Part shown: positions 49,058-58,576 of the stretch, piece by piece
How positions within the stretch are numbered: position 1 is the stretch's first letter
How the letters are laid out: every line of letters begins with the position of its first letter
Assembly (NCBI GenBank): GCA_963555705.1
Contig: OY743174.1
Span: 55,016,234 to 55,080,233, forward strand
DNA length: 64,000 bases
DNA from: Ligustrum vulgare
Taxonomy: Eukaryota; Streptophyta; Magnoliopsida; Lamiales; Oleaceae
Reading direction: 5' to 3'
The notes under the pieces: model-generated
Told to the model about the DNA's origin: nothing
The model's input: the letters and a program-made list of their open reading frames with translations, nothing else
Databases searched by the model: none
Position numbers and translations under genes: made by a program

Positions 49058-49067
49058 CTTTAAATAG
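49058..49067 (+). promoter_or_regulatory. TATA box of LOG copy 1
   Basis: CTTTAAATAG, 75-84 bases before the ATG at 49142. It follows the inverted repeat AAAGTAAATCTTTACTTT at about 48999-49020. Both features are kept in the second copy. Confidence 0.5.
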
Positions 49068-49141
49068 CCAAACATATTTCATAGTTCAGGCATCCCAAAA
49101 TCACATCTTCTTCGTAAGTTTTCCCTTCTTTACTATCAAAG

Positions 49142-49795
49142 ATGGAAGCACCAAAACTTCGACAGATCAAAACTATTTGTGTATTTTGTGGATCAAAAGT
49201 GGGGAAAGGCTTCGGTTATCTAGAAGCGGCCGTAGATCTTGGAAAGAAACTGGGGGAAAAAGGTATCACTCTTGTGTATGGGGGTGGTAGCAGTGGTCTA
49301 ATGGGTTGTGTTTCCCAATCTGCTCTTGCAGAGAAATCAAAAGTAATCGGTGTCATACCTGTCCCTTTGGTAGATGTTGCAGGCAAAACACGAGGGCATG
49401 AAGTTCAAATATTATCCATCCATGAACGCATAACTTGTATGCTATATGGTTCTGATGCCTTTATAGCCCTGCCCGGAGGTTTTGGTACCTTAGAAGAAAT
49501 CTTTAACATTACCTCGTGGGCTCAACTAGATCTCCATACTAAGCCTATTGGGCTTCTGAATGTTAACAATTTCTTTGATGGTTTGTTAACCTTTCTTGAT
49601 TATGCTGTGGAACAGGGATTCATATCTCCATTTTCCAGAAGGCTTCTTATTTCCGCTCCTACTATTGATGAACTACTGGATAAGCTGCAGTCATATATCT
49701 CAATACAAGATCCAGCAGGAGTTAAGATAGATTGGTCACAAGGAAGGGGAATCAAGCGAAAATGGAGTCCGGTTAATGTAAATTTAACTCTGTGA
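49142..49795 (+). CDS. LOG: Cytokinin riboside 5'-monophosphate phosphoribohydrolase (LONELY GUY), copy 1
   Basis: LOG enzymes release active cytokinin base from its nucleotide in one step in the cytosol and nucleus. This intact 217-residue ORF has the normal family length: a Rossmann start ICVFCGSK, the nucleotide loop VYGGGSSGLMG, VIGVIP, and the diagnostic PGGFGTLEE (PGGxGTxxE) with its catalytic Glu. The usual MHxRKxxM stretch reads IHERITCM, so the Arg is kept but the neighbouring Lys is not. The C-terminus IDWS…KRK resembles one divergent plant LOG subgroup. Plant LOG genes normally have several introns; this copy has none. It sits antisense inside a gypsy element with its own TATA box. 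Ours is closer to plant than bacterial enzymes by eye, so a captured host transcript is the simplest origin (inference). Confidence 0.85.
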   Translation: MEAPKLRQIKTICVFCGSKVGKGFGYLEAAVDLGKKLGEKGITLVYGGGSSGLMGCVSQSALAEKSKVIGVIPVPLVDVAGKTRGHEVQILSIHERITCMLYGSDAFIALPGGFGTLEEIFNITSWAQLDLHTKPIGLLNVNNFFDGLLTFLDYAVEQGFISPFSRRLLISAPTIDELLDKLQSYISIQDPAGVKIDWSQGRGIKRKWSPVNVNLTL

Positions 49796-49802
49796 ATCTT
49801 AG

Positions 49803-50035
49803 AATAGGTGGGGGTAGAGTACGGAGTATTCTCACTCTCGAGACACCCCTCCATTTACTAGGATTTCTTTAATGTTTAAATCTTGTGTGTACTTCAAAGA
49901 TCCAAGGTGGTAGATTACGGAGTATTCTTACTCTCGAAACACACCTCTTTGAAGGTTTTCTCTTTATATCCTCAAAAGATCAGAGGTGGTAGGATACGGC
50001 TACTCCGGAAACACATCTCTCATTCTGAGGATCTT
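49803..50035 (+). repeat. Three hairpin-like repeats after LOG copy 1
   Basis: Units start AGGTGGGGGTAGAGTACGG (49806), AGGTGGTAGATTACGG (49904) and AGGTGGTAGGATACGG (49985). Each closes with a complementary CACCCCTCC, CACACCTC or CACATCTC. Unit 2 contains the perfect inner stem GAGTA-TTCT-TACTC. All three recur at 53041-53257. Confidence 0.65.
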
Positions 50036-50159
50036 TCCATGTTTTTCTCTTATGCTTACATGTGTTTCATGTATTTCCTTTCCAGTGTGACTCTTGTGTG
50101 TTCTCCTTATGAGAAAAAAATAAAATCTCTGCTATCATCTACTAAATCTCGTTTGTGAT

Positions 50160-51264
50160 GTAAATGAACTTGCATGTATAACCTTATTTCCTTTAGTGGA
50201 TGCTTATCATCTCATGCTCTTAATTCCAAATGATAAAATTCTGGACAGAGTCTCCCTTGTAATTTGAACTTATCCAAACCATAAGCATACTTCATAACTC
50301 ACAATAATAAATAACTCCACATTTGATCACAACGATCTAAAAATATTGAAAACGATTCCAACACTTCAATATCATCAAAATATCCCATAATTCAATTCAT
50401 AATTCCTCAACATAGAAATTTCAAATTATATTTTTCAATATCACAATATCACTTCCTTCCATACCTTAATGGCTCAAAAGATTACTCATACTTATAAATA
50501 TATGCCATAAATCATATTCCCAAAATATTCACAAGGCCAAACTTCATAATAAATTCTCTTCAAAATAGAGGAAATAATTCACTTACTCAACATAATATCC
50601 ATTACTTAATTCTCAAAAACTAAGAACCAAATCTTTAAATCTCTAACTTCATAATGCTTCTCATAAAAGTCTCAATAAAATCATATCAGTTATAATCTTA
50701 ACATCTTATCACAACTTCATAACTGGCTTGCTATTTCTTGTTTAATCTAAACGATAGATAATCTGAACATATAATCAAATCCTTTCCGTTGACTTCTCAT
50801 ACTTAGTGCCATGTCTAAAATCAATTATGCAAAGTCCATCTAGGGTTCATCATTTCTAACTCGAGGACAAAAATTATTTAAAAATCATTCTTAAATCATA
50901 TTATTCCCATTATGCTCAACACTCGTTTTCTTTCTTAAAAATTTCTCATAATCATACAATAAAGCATATAAGTTATGACAAAGCATAACAACATCATTAT
51001 TTTCGAAGAAATACATTCTTATTTCTCATAAATCATAAGTATCCGAAATACTCTTCATTCTTTCTCATAAATCAGTAAAATGAGTATTCGAAATACTGAA
51101 ATAACTTTAAACATCATAAACTTCTTTACCTCGGAGTTGGTGGAACGAATGATGGCAGTGGCAATCTTCATCAATAAAAATCTTAAAATGGAAAATATTT
51201 CTTGAAAATTCTTTTTGAAAATTTTACCAGTCTACAGAAACGCAGACTAGCTCTGATACCAACT
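50160..51264 (-). other. 5' leader of the gypsy unit (minus strand), non-coding
   Basis: AT-rich, no ORF. It ends at 51252-51264 with the complement of the tRNA-iMet primer site (CTCTGATACCAAC) beside the LTR edge at 51265. The first part, to about 50935, is homologous to 53400-54170. Confidence 0.6.
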
Positions 51265-51945
51265 TGTAGCGCCCCGAGTTCCGTATACCCGATTCACTAC
51301 GTCATTTTCTGTCTAAATTTTTCGAATAATATTTTTTGCGGAAGAAATAATTGAAATTCATTTTTTGCAACATTAAATAAACTGTAATGGCCGATAAAAT
51401 TGAAACATTTATGAAACCATTTGAAATAGTAAATCGAACCATTAATTTTGTAAAGAAATTGACAATGTCATAATTTCTCAAATAAATGAACTTCTCTAAA
51501 TTATTCGATTGTTTGGAAAAATACGGAAATCATTAACGTCAAACTTTCAACCGTTTAACGATTATTGCCACCATCATTCATCGCTCGCCACCGTCTCCGA
51601 AATCTGCAAAACTGTTAAAAAGTAGGGTGAGTATTTCATGGGGGAAATACTCAGTAGACTCATCGCAAATTAATTTAATTTATAAGATGATTAAACACAT
51701 AAATCCCGGCTCTTTATAAAACGGGCATTGATAGAGCTTCTTTATAAAACGGCTCTTGATAAAACTCATATTGTGCATTACAGCACGGGACATATTTTGC
51801 AAATCATAGGCTCTTTGAAAATAGCTCTTTGAAAACAGCTCTTTGAAAACCATATACTTATAAAAACATTTTAATTATGCCAAACATAATTTCTTTTGAA
51901 AGCATAACATAAGATAGGATTGAAATCCTCATAAACATAGGGAGA
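51265..51945 (-). repeat. Truncated LTR at the junction of the two units
   Basis: Matches 44573-45240 almost base for base, then stops. A filler of about 46 bases (51946-51991) without a match joins it to internal sequence equivalent to 48754. The junction removes about 3.5 kb relative to the left unit, including the Cys-rich ORF. Confidence 0.75.
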
Positions 51946-52292
51946 CGAATTCTCTTCCATTCGAGTGCCACTAAAAGTGACTCATATCATATTATAGTCT
52001 CCAAAATATAATAGCAAAAGATCCTGTTTGCCAGTCTGTTTTACAAAATGAGGCTTCTGGCAGTTCAACAATGATATAAGGTAAATCTCTTGATACACAT
52101 TTAAAATATTTTGCTGTTTTCTTTCACGCGTTTTGGAAATAAAATATATTTTCCTTTCTCGAGTTTTGATAAAGCTGGAAATAAATCACCGAAAGGTGAT
52201 ATCTTTGGTAAAACAGTCAAAAGTTGGCCGATTTTGTCAAAAGTAAATCTTTACTTTTTCATAATCAATCAAAAACAGTAAATTTTTTTCGG

Positions 52293-52302
52293 CTTTAAAT
52301 AG
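52293..52302 (+). promoter_or_regulatory. TATA box of LOG copy 2
   Basis: CTTTAAATAG in the same position relative to the ATG at 52377 as in copy 1. Confidence 0.5.
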
Positions 52303-52376
52303 CCAAACATATTTCATAGTTCAGGCATCCCAAAATCACATCTTCTTCGTAAGTTTCCTCTTCTATACTATCAAAG

Positions 52377-53030
52377 ATGGAAGCACCAAAACTTCGACAG
52401 ATCAAAACTATTTGTGTATTTTGTGGATCAAAAGTGGGGAAAGGCTTCAGTTATCTAGAAGCGGCCGTAGATCTTGGAAAGAAACTGGGGGAAAAAGGTA
52501 TCACTCTTGTGTATGGGGGTGGTAGCAGTGGTCTAATGGGTTGTGTTTCCCAATCTGCTCTTGCAGAGAAATCAAAAGTAATCGGTGTCATACCTGTCCC
52601 TTTGGTAGATGTTGCAGGCAAAACACGAGGGCATGAAGTTCAAACCTTATCCATCCATGAACGCATAACTTGTATGCTATATGGTTCTGATGCCTTTATA
52701 GCCCTGCCCGGAGGTTTTGGTACCTTAGAAGAAATCTTTAACATTACCTCGTGGGCTCAACTAGATCTCCATACTAAGCCTATTGGGCTTCTGAATGTTA
52801 ACAATTTCTTTGATGGTTTGTTAACCTTTCTTGATTATGCTGTGGAACAGGGATTCATCTCTCCATTTTCCAGAAGGCTTCTTATTTCTGCTCCTACTAT
52901 TGATGAACTACTGGATAAGCTGCAGTCATATATCTCAATACAAGATCCAGCAGGGGTTAAGATAGATTGGTCGCAAGGAAGGGGAATCAAGCGAAAATGG
53001 AGTCCGGTTAATGTAAACTTAACTTTATGA
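52377..53030 (+). CDS. LOG: Cytokinin riboside 5'-monophosphate phosphoribohydrolase (LONELY GUY), copy 2
   Basis: Intact 217-residue duplicate of the gene at 49142. The proteins differ at two positions: Gly to Ser in KGFxYLEAA and Ile to Thr in EVQxLSIH. By hand comparison ten bases differ in 654. Seven of these, in six codons, are synonymous. PGGFGTLEE, GGGSSGLMG and the IHERITCM variant are unchanged. The copy keeps about 285 bases upstream down to the last codons of the second small ORF, but lacks the Cys-rich ORF. Its own TATA box and the three downstream hairpin units are present, so it could be an independent transcription unit. Confidence 0.85.
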   Translation: MEAPKLRQIKTICVFCGSKVGKGFSYLEAAVDLGKKLGEKGITLVYGGGSSGLMGCVSQSALAEKSKVIGVIPVPLVDVAGKTRGHEVQTLSIHERITCMLYGSDAFIALPGGFGTLEEIFNITSWAQLDLHTKPIGLLNVNNFFDGLLTFLDYAVEQGFISPFSRRLLISAPTIDELLDKLQSYISIQDPAGVKIDWSQGRGIKRKWSPVNVNLTL

Positions 53031-53040
53031 ATCTTAGAAT

Positions 53041-53257
53041 AGGTGGGGGTAGAGTACGGAGTATTCTTACTCTCGAGACACCCCTCTAATTTCCTAGGAT
53101 TTTCCTTAATGTTTAAATCTTGTGTGTATCTCAAAGGTTCCAGGTGGTAGATTACGGAGTATTCTTACTCTCGAAACACACCTCTTTGAAGGTTTCTTTA
53201 TTTCCTCAAAAGGTCAGAGGTGGTAGGATACGGCTACTCCGGAAACACATCTCTCAA
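53041..53257 (+). repeat. Three hairpin-like repeats after LOG copy 2
   Basis: Same three units as after copy 1 (AGGTGG…TACGG…), with the stem-forming parts kept although the sequence between them has small changes and indels. Confidence 0.65.
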
Positions 53258-54170
53258 TTTGAGGAATTTCCCATGTTGTTTTCTTTTGATTTTGCGTGTT
53301 TCATGTATTTCTTTCCAATGTGACTCTTGTGTGTTCTCCTTACGAGAAAATAATAAATATCTCTGTTATCATCTACTAAATCTCGTTTGTGATGTAAATG
53401 AATTTGCATGTCTAACCTCAATTCTCTTAGTGATTGCATACCATACTATGCTCTTAATTCCAAACGATAAAATTCTAAGCAGAGTTTCCTTTGAAATTTG
53501 GACTTATTCAAACCGTAAGCATACTTCATAACTCACAATAATAAATAATTCCACATTTGATCACAACGATCTAAAAATTGACCACAATTTCATCAAACTT
53601 CAATATCATAAAAAAAATATTCCAGAAAATCAATTCATAATTCCTCAACATAGAAATTTCAAATCATAGTCGTCAATATCACAATATCACTTCCTTCAAT
53701 ACCTTAATTGGCTCAAAAGATTACTCATACTTATATTTATAAGTCATAAATCATATTCCCAAAATTTAATCACAAGGCCAAAGTTCATAATAAATTTCTC
53801 TTCAATATAGAGGCATAATTCACTTACTTAACATAATATCCATTACTTAATTCCCAATAACCAAATCTTTAAATCTCTAACTTCATAATGCTTCTCATAA
53901 AAGTCTCATTAAAATCATATCACTTATAATCTTAACATCTCATAAAAATTCATAAAATTGGCTCGCTATTTCTCATTAAATCTAAATGATAGATAATCTG
54001 AACATATTTCTAATCATTTCTGTTGACTTCTCATACTTAATGCCATGTCTAAAATCAATTATGCAAAGTCCATTTAAGGTTTATCATTTCTAAACTCGAG
54101 GACAACAATTATTTTGAAAATCATTCTTAAGTCATATTATTCCCATTATGCTCAACACCCGTTCTCTTTC

Positions 54171-55250
54171 TTTCTTTTCTTTCTGAATTTTTTTTTTTTT
54201 TTTTTTTCAGAATTGAAACTTGAAGAGTGGTACCAATAATCATCCACAGTTTTTCCTTGCTTTTAAGCAAAGGTAGTGATAAAGGGATAAATTATTGAAC
54301 CGAAAATTGAAACTTGAAGAGGAAGTACTAATAACCATCCACAGTTTTTCCCTTGTTTTTACACAAAGGTAGTGATAAAGGGATAAATTATTGTACGAAT
54401 TCATTATCAATTTTGTTTGTTTAATATATTATTCCATATATTTTGGGCAAAAGTTACAATCCAACTTAATTTCTAATTGAGTCAATCTTACTAAGCTTAA
54501 TATGCACCAAAATTCATATAAATATCCTCTCTGTCTCATGATTCTACATTGAAAAGAATAAAAAAAATTGAGTCTTCTATCAATTTATATCATACTTGAC
54601 ATGTATATTATGTGTAACACATAAAGATTCATAACATATGAAGATTTCATACTTAACATGTCTTAATAAAATCGTAAATGACTTGCAAAGCATATAACTT
54701 ACCTGGTTCGAGGAGTCAATACGTGGAGAGTGACATAGTAGAGTGATGAGTTAAAATATTTCATATAATCTTATTTTCCTTTAATCAACAATAATTTAAT
54801 GTGGTTGTATCCAAATCAACATTTTCTTGAATCATAATTCCTAATTAATCACAGTCTTCAAAACAAATCCAATATCGATATAGTAATTATCTCCCCATCA
54901 ATAATTAATAACTTAACCCAAATAAAATTTATCGTCAAATCTTATTTTTCCTTTAGTCCCCGAACTTCTAGAAATTTATCAAAGACATCAATATAAACAT
55001 CATATCACTAACTAATTATATTCCATAAAATTTTCAGGACATTACAAACTCCCTTGCTTAAAATGAATTTTGTCCTTGAAATTCGCACATCAAATTTCAT
55101 CATGCTTTTCAAAATCATAACCATACTTGACATGTGAAAATTCAACTTTTTTTTTATAATGAATAGTGATTTCGTTCACTGTTCATCATGAATAGCACGT
55201 CGTTTTACTGTTCAGGTGAATAGTGATTTTTTTTTTTTTTTTTTTTTTAA
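54171..55250 (-). repeat. Other gypsy LTR fragment and spacer within the complex
   Basis: An LTR edge lies at 55046 (…GGACATTACA), followed by the complement of a polypurine tract and pol tail (AACTCCCTTGCTTAAAATGAATTTTGTCCTTGAAATTC region), as beside 47374 but diverged. This points to a second, related element. A direct duplication of about 91 bases lies at 54211-54396 (ATCCACAGTTTTTCC…AAAGGTAGTGATAAAGGG twice). No ORF. Confidence 0.45.
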
Positions 55251-56482
55251 AGAAATAAAATTTCAAAAATCTACAGAATCATAAAAACATACTTACTTTT
55301 CATAAAAACATAAGGTGTATTTACCTTTCATAAAAACATACTTACTTTTCATAAAAACATAAGATATACTTACTTGTCATAAAAACATACTTACTTTTCA
55401 TAAAAACATAAGGTGTATTTACCTTTCATAAAAACATACTTACTTTTCATAAAAACATAAGATATACTTACCTTTTAAAAGATTAAAATGAAGTGTAGTA
55501 GTAAATGGACCAAAACTTTCTTGACCACCTTGAATTTCTCTTACTTGTGGATTTTGTCAAGAGATTGGAAATAAGTGTATATGTGTAGAGTTGTGTGTAA
55601 AAGAGATGGGTTTAAATAGATGTATAAAGTTGACATATTGTAAACATAATCATTCAATTCTATTAATTTTAACACATCCTTTTCTTAAAGTAAAGCACCA
55701 TTCATATACTTTTCCATATTTATACAAATAATATGCTCTTCATGATTATATATAATGGAGTCTTATCAATCATTCATATACTTTTCCATATTTATACAAA
55801 TATTATGCTCTTCATGATTATATATAATGGAGTCTTATCAATCATTCATATACTTTTCCATATTTATACAAATATTATGCTCTTCATGATTATATATAAT
55901 GGAGTATATAAATTATTCATATACTTTTCCATATTTATACAAATATTATGCTCTTCATGATTATATATAATGGAGTATATAAATCATTCATATACTTTTC
56001 CATATTTATACAAATATTATGCTCTTCATGATTACATATAATGGAGTCTTATCAATCATTCATATACTTTTCCATATTTATACAAATATTATGCTCTTCA
56101 TGATTATATATAATGGAGTATATAAATCATTCATATACTTTTCCATATTTATACAAATATTATGCTCTTCATGATTACATATAATGGAACCTCTCATGCT
56201 TGCATATATTTTCTTAATTTAAATAATAAAAGTAATTTTTGTACAAATAAATATTGGGATAACATTGAATTAAGTACTTAGACTTAATATACTTTAAATC
56301 AAGAGAATGGAGATATTTTTAGAAATTCGGAATTTAATTTAAAATCGAACGATCTCGATTATTTCTTGACTTGGCTATACGAATACGTCGTGGCGTTAAC
56401 TTAATAAAAATGGGTGAAATAGTAGCGACACGATTTTCTATTAAAATAATTATTAATCGCGTAAAAATTCTTGGTCGCTACA
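55251..56482 (-). repeat. Right LTR segment with tandem arrays
   Basis: The last 165 bases (56318-56482) match the end of the left LTR (47208-47374), diverged, and end CGCTACA. 55268-55480 is an array of CATAAAAACATA(C/A)… units of about 44 bases. Its left edge is lost, so it is a partial LTR. Confidence 0.6.
55699..56190 (+). repeat. 72-bp minisatellite, about 7 units
   Basis: Units of 72 bases: CATTCATATACTTTTCCATA…TATGCTCTTCATGATTA…ATGGAGT, alternating two 3' variants (CTTATCAAT and ATATAAAT). Because 72 is a multiple of three, it creates a repetitive ORF that is not a gene. Confidence 0.9.
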
Positions 56483-58576
56483 TTCTGAGATAAGAACTTC
56501 CTCCAATTCTTCCACTGGTGACCTGCGTTGTTTCGTGGGAGGTTCTATTGACATTAACTCTGTCTTCTACTTTCCGATGCAGCTGACATAACAACTTCTA
56601 GCCATTGCTTGATTACCCTGTACTGTTGCTATGCCTAAAATAGTGGGAAACTTGACTGCCAAGTGATATGTCGATACAATTTCTCTTATACTGTTCAGGA
56701 AAGGTCTTCCGAGGATAGCGTTATAAGACATCGAATTCTTCACAACCTAGAACGGAGTCATTCTCGTTGTCTATTTTTCTCTAGATCCCAGAGAAGTTGG
56801 AAGATCTATCAAACCTTCTGGTCTTACCGTTCCACCACCAAAACCAGTCGACAGAGTAATGACCTACTGAAATCGATCCTTTGGAAGTTGCATCTTGTCA
56901 ACGGCTTCCAAAGAAGAACATTGGTTGCATTTCCATTGTCTACGAGTATTCTTCTTACATCTAAATTTGCAATCACGGCACTAATCATGACTATGTCGTC
57001 ACGAGGATAAGAAATTCCTTCCATGTCGAAGTGGCTGAAACTTATGCTGGCTGAAAGTTTGAGGTCATGACTGGCCGACCGGACCTCTTGACTTCCCAAT
57101 GCCTGGACATAGTTTTCCCTGGCGTTATTCGAATCACCACCTGAAGCTACACCTCCGACAATAAAATTTATTATACCAACGGGCCCATTCTTCTCTTCCT
57201 TTTTCTCATAATCTTGAGAGACCTTATCATCTTTCTTTACGTAATGTCTAAGAAAGCCCTTTTTAATGAGGGCTTCAATTTCTTGTTGGAGAACTCTGCA
57301 TTCATCCGTGGTATGACCTGGACTCTTATGAAAGTCACAATATTTGTTATCATTTTGTTCAACCACTTTCCCCTGATTGGTCTTGGCCACCGCAAGTCTT
57401 TCTGACCTTTAATTTCCATGAGAATGTGAGATTGAGGTACAGTCAATGGAGTGGAATTCTAATGCCCGTAAGAGTTCTCCTTTGTATTAGGTTGGGAAGA
57501 GCTCTGTCCGTCTTCGTGTCTTGACCTCTTATTTCCCTTCCTAATGGGTTATGAAGATTGTGCTATTGTAGATTCATGATTTTGATTCTGGGCCTTTGCT
57601 GACAATAGAGTTTCTTCTATGTTTATGTACTTTTCTGCTCTTTTGAGAAGTTCAGTTACATTTGCAGGCGAATTTTTAGAGAATGACGTTCTGAATTCCT
57701 GACTCCTTATAGCTAGGGTTAGAGCTGAAGTTGCCTATGTAATGTGAAGATCGAGAATCTGAAGTCTCTCACCTTTGAAGCGGGTCATGAATTCGCATAG
57801 TGTTTCATTGGGCCCTTGTCTCAATTGCATGAGGGAAGCAACCTTCTTCTTTATCATTTTGGTGCTTACAAAGAAAGCTATGAATTTCTCAGTAAGGTTA
57901 GCAAAAGAAGAAATTGACCCAGATGATATTGTTGAAAACCAGTCCCGAGCCACATTGGTCAAAGCCTGTGGAAAGGCCTTGCATAATATTTGACCAGGAG
58001 CATTTTACATGTCCATGATATTTGTATATGTGTTTAGGTGGTTGTTGGGATCTGTGGTTTCATCATATTCTTTTATTCGAGGGTACTTAAATCGCTCTAG
58101 CAAGGGGAAAGTTGTAATTTCAGGGGTGAAAGGGGTTCTTCTTGGGAAAGAAGCCTAAACTTTCGTATTATGTCTTATCCCGTCTGATATTCCCTCCTGA
58201 ATAATTCTGGAGATTTCTAGCTGTGTCATGTTGGCAGATCCTTCAGTTATGGGATGGGCTCCCTAATTCCCCAGGAATTGATATCCACGGGATTGGCCAT
58301 TCTGTTGTCTTCCTAGGGAATCACCGCGGGCGTGTTTATTTCTGGTACTACCTGACGTTGGGCCTGTTGTTGAAGGATTTGACTGAGGTCATGGAGCTGC
58401 TGCCGGAGTTTATTGAAGACTTCTTGACTAATTGGTTCGTTAGCTGGCAAAACTTCTTGATGTTGCTCCTCTTGAACGTCTTCAAGAGGTGTAGGATTAT
58501 TTCCTTCAGCCGATGTGTTGGCTGGAAGTGATTTCCCCGTGGATGTAGAAGGGCGAGCTTGACGTCTATTAACCAT
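56483..58576 (-). pseudogene. Ty3/gypsy gag-protease remnant
   Basis: Minus strand from the ATG at 58576: a Gln-rich N-terminus (RRQARPSTSTGK…), then the retrotransposon gag domain (ARDWFSTISSGSISSFANLTEKF…, LRQGPNETLCEFMTRFKGE; 57962-57735). Next come a KYCDFHKSPGHTTDECRVLQQEIE linker (57340-57270) and a protease start (RRILVDNGNATNVLLW near 56950). The frame is broken several times between 57450 and 58310. It is cut off at 56482 by the right LTR of the LOG-carrying complex. Confidence 0.8.

Larger units (their letters stand above)
44573..56482 (-). mobile_element. Chromovirus-type Ty3/gypsy complex (two rearranged units) carrying a LOG cassette
   Basis: LTR ends TGTAGCG (44573, 51265) and TCGCTAYA (47374, 56482) define minus-strand LTRs. 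Beside the LTR edge at 51265 the plus strand reads AGCTCTGATACCAACT, the complement of the tRNA-iMet primer site. Beside the edge at 47374 lies the complement of a polypurine tract (AAGGGGGTAAGAT). Upstream of that tract the pol tail FEDEI, typical of chromoviruses, can be read on the minus strand. So 51265 marks a 5' LTR end and 47374 a 3' LTR start. gag and nearly all of pol are gone. The LTR at 51265 runs only to about 51945 before joining a second copy of internal sequence. No target duplication could be found (TTCCT left, TTCTG right). Confidence 0.7.

Noticed and set aside
49803..50035. Downstream LOG repeats considered as hammerhead ribozymes
   Set aside because: CGAAAC-like ends occur but the required CTGATGA core word is missing in all units.
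55733..55960. Repetitive 75-residue ORF
   Set aside because: An artefact of a 72-bp tandem repeat whose length is a multiple of three.
55699..56190. Regular repeat considered as a CRISPR array
   Set aside because: Units are contiguous without unique spacers, and this is plant nuclear DNA.
44573..56482. Single simple retrotransposon with two full LTRs and a target duplication
   Set aside because: The two outer LTRs match only in parts, the right one lacks its left edge, and the flanking 5-mers TTCCT and TTCTG differ; a rearranged tandem complex fits better.
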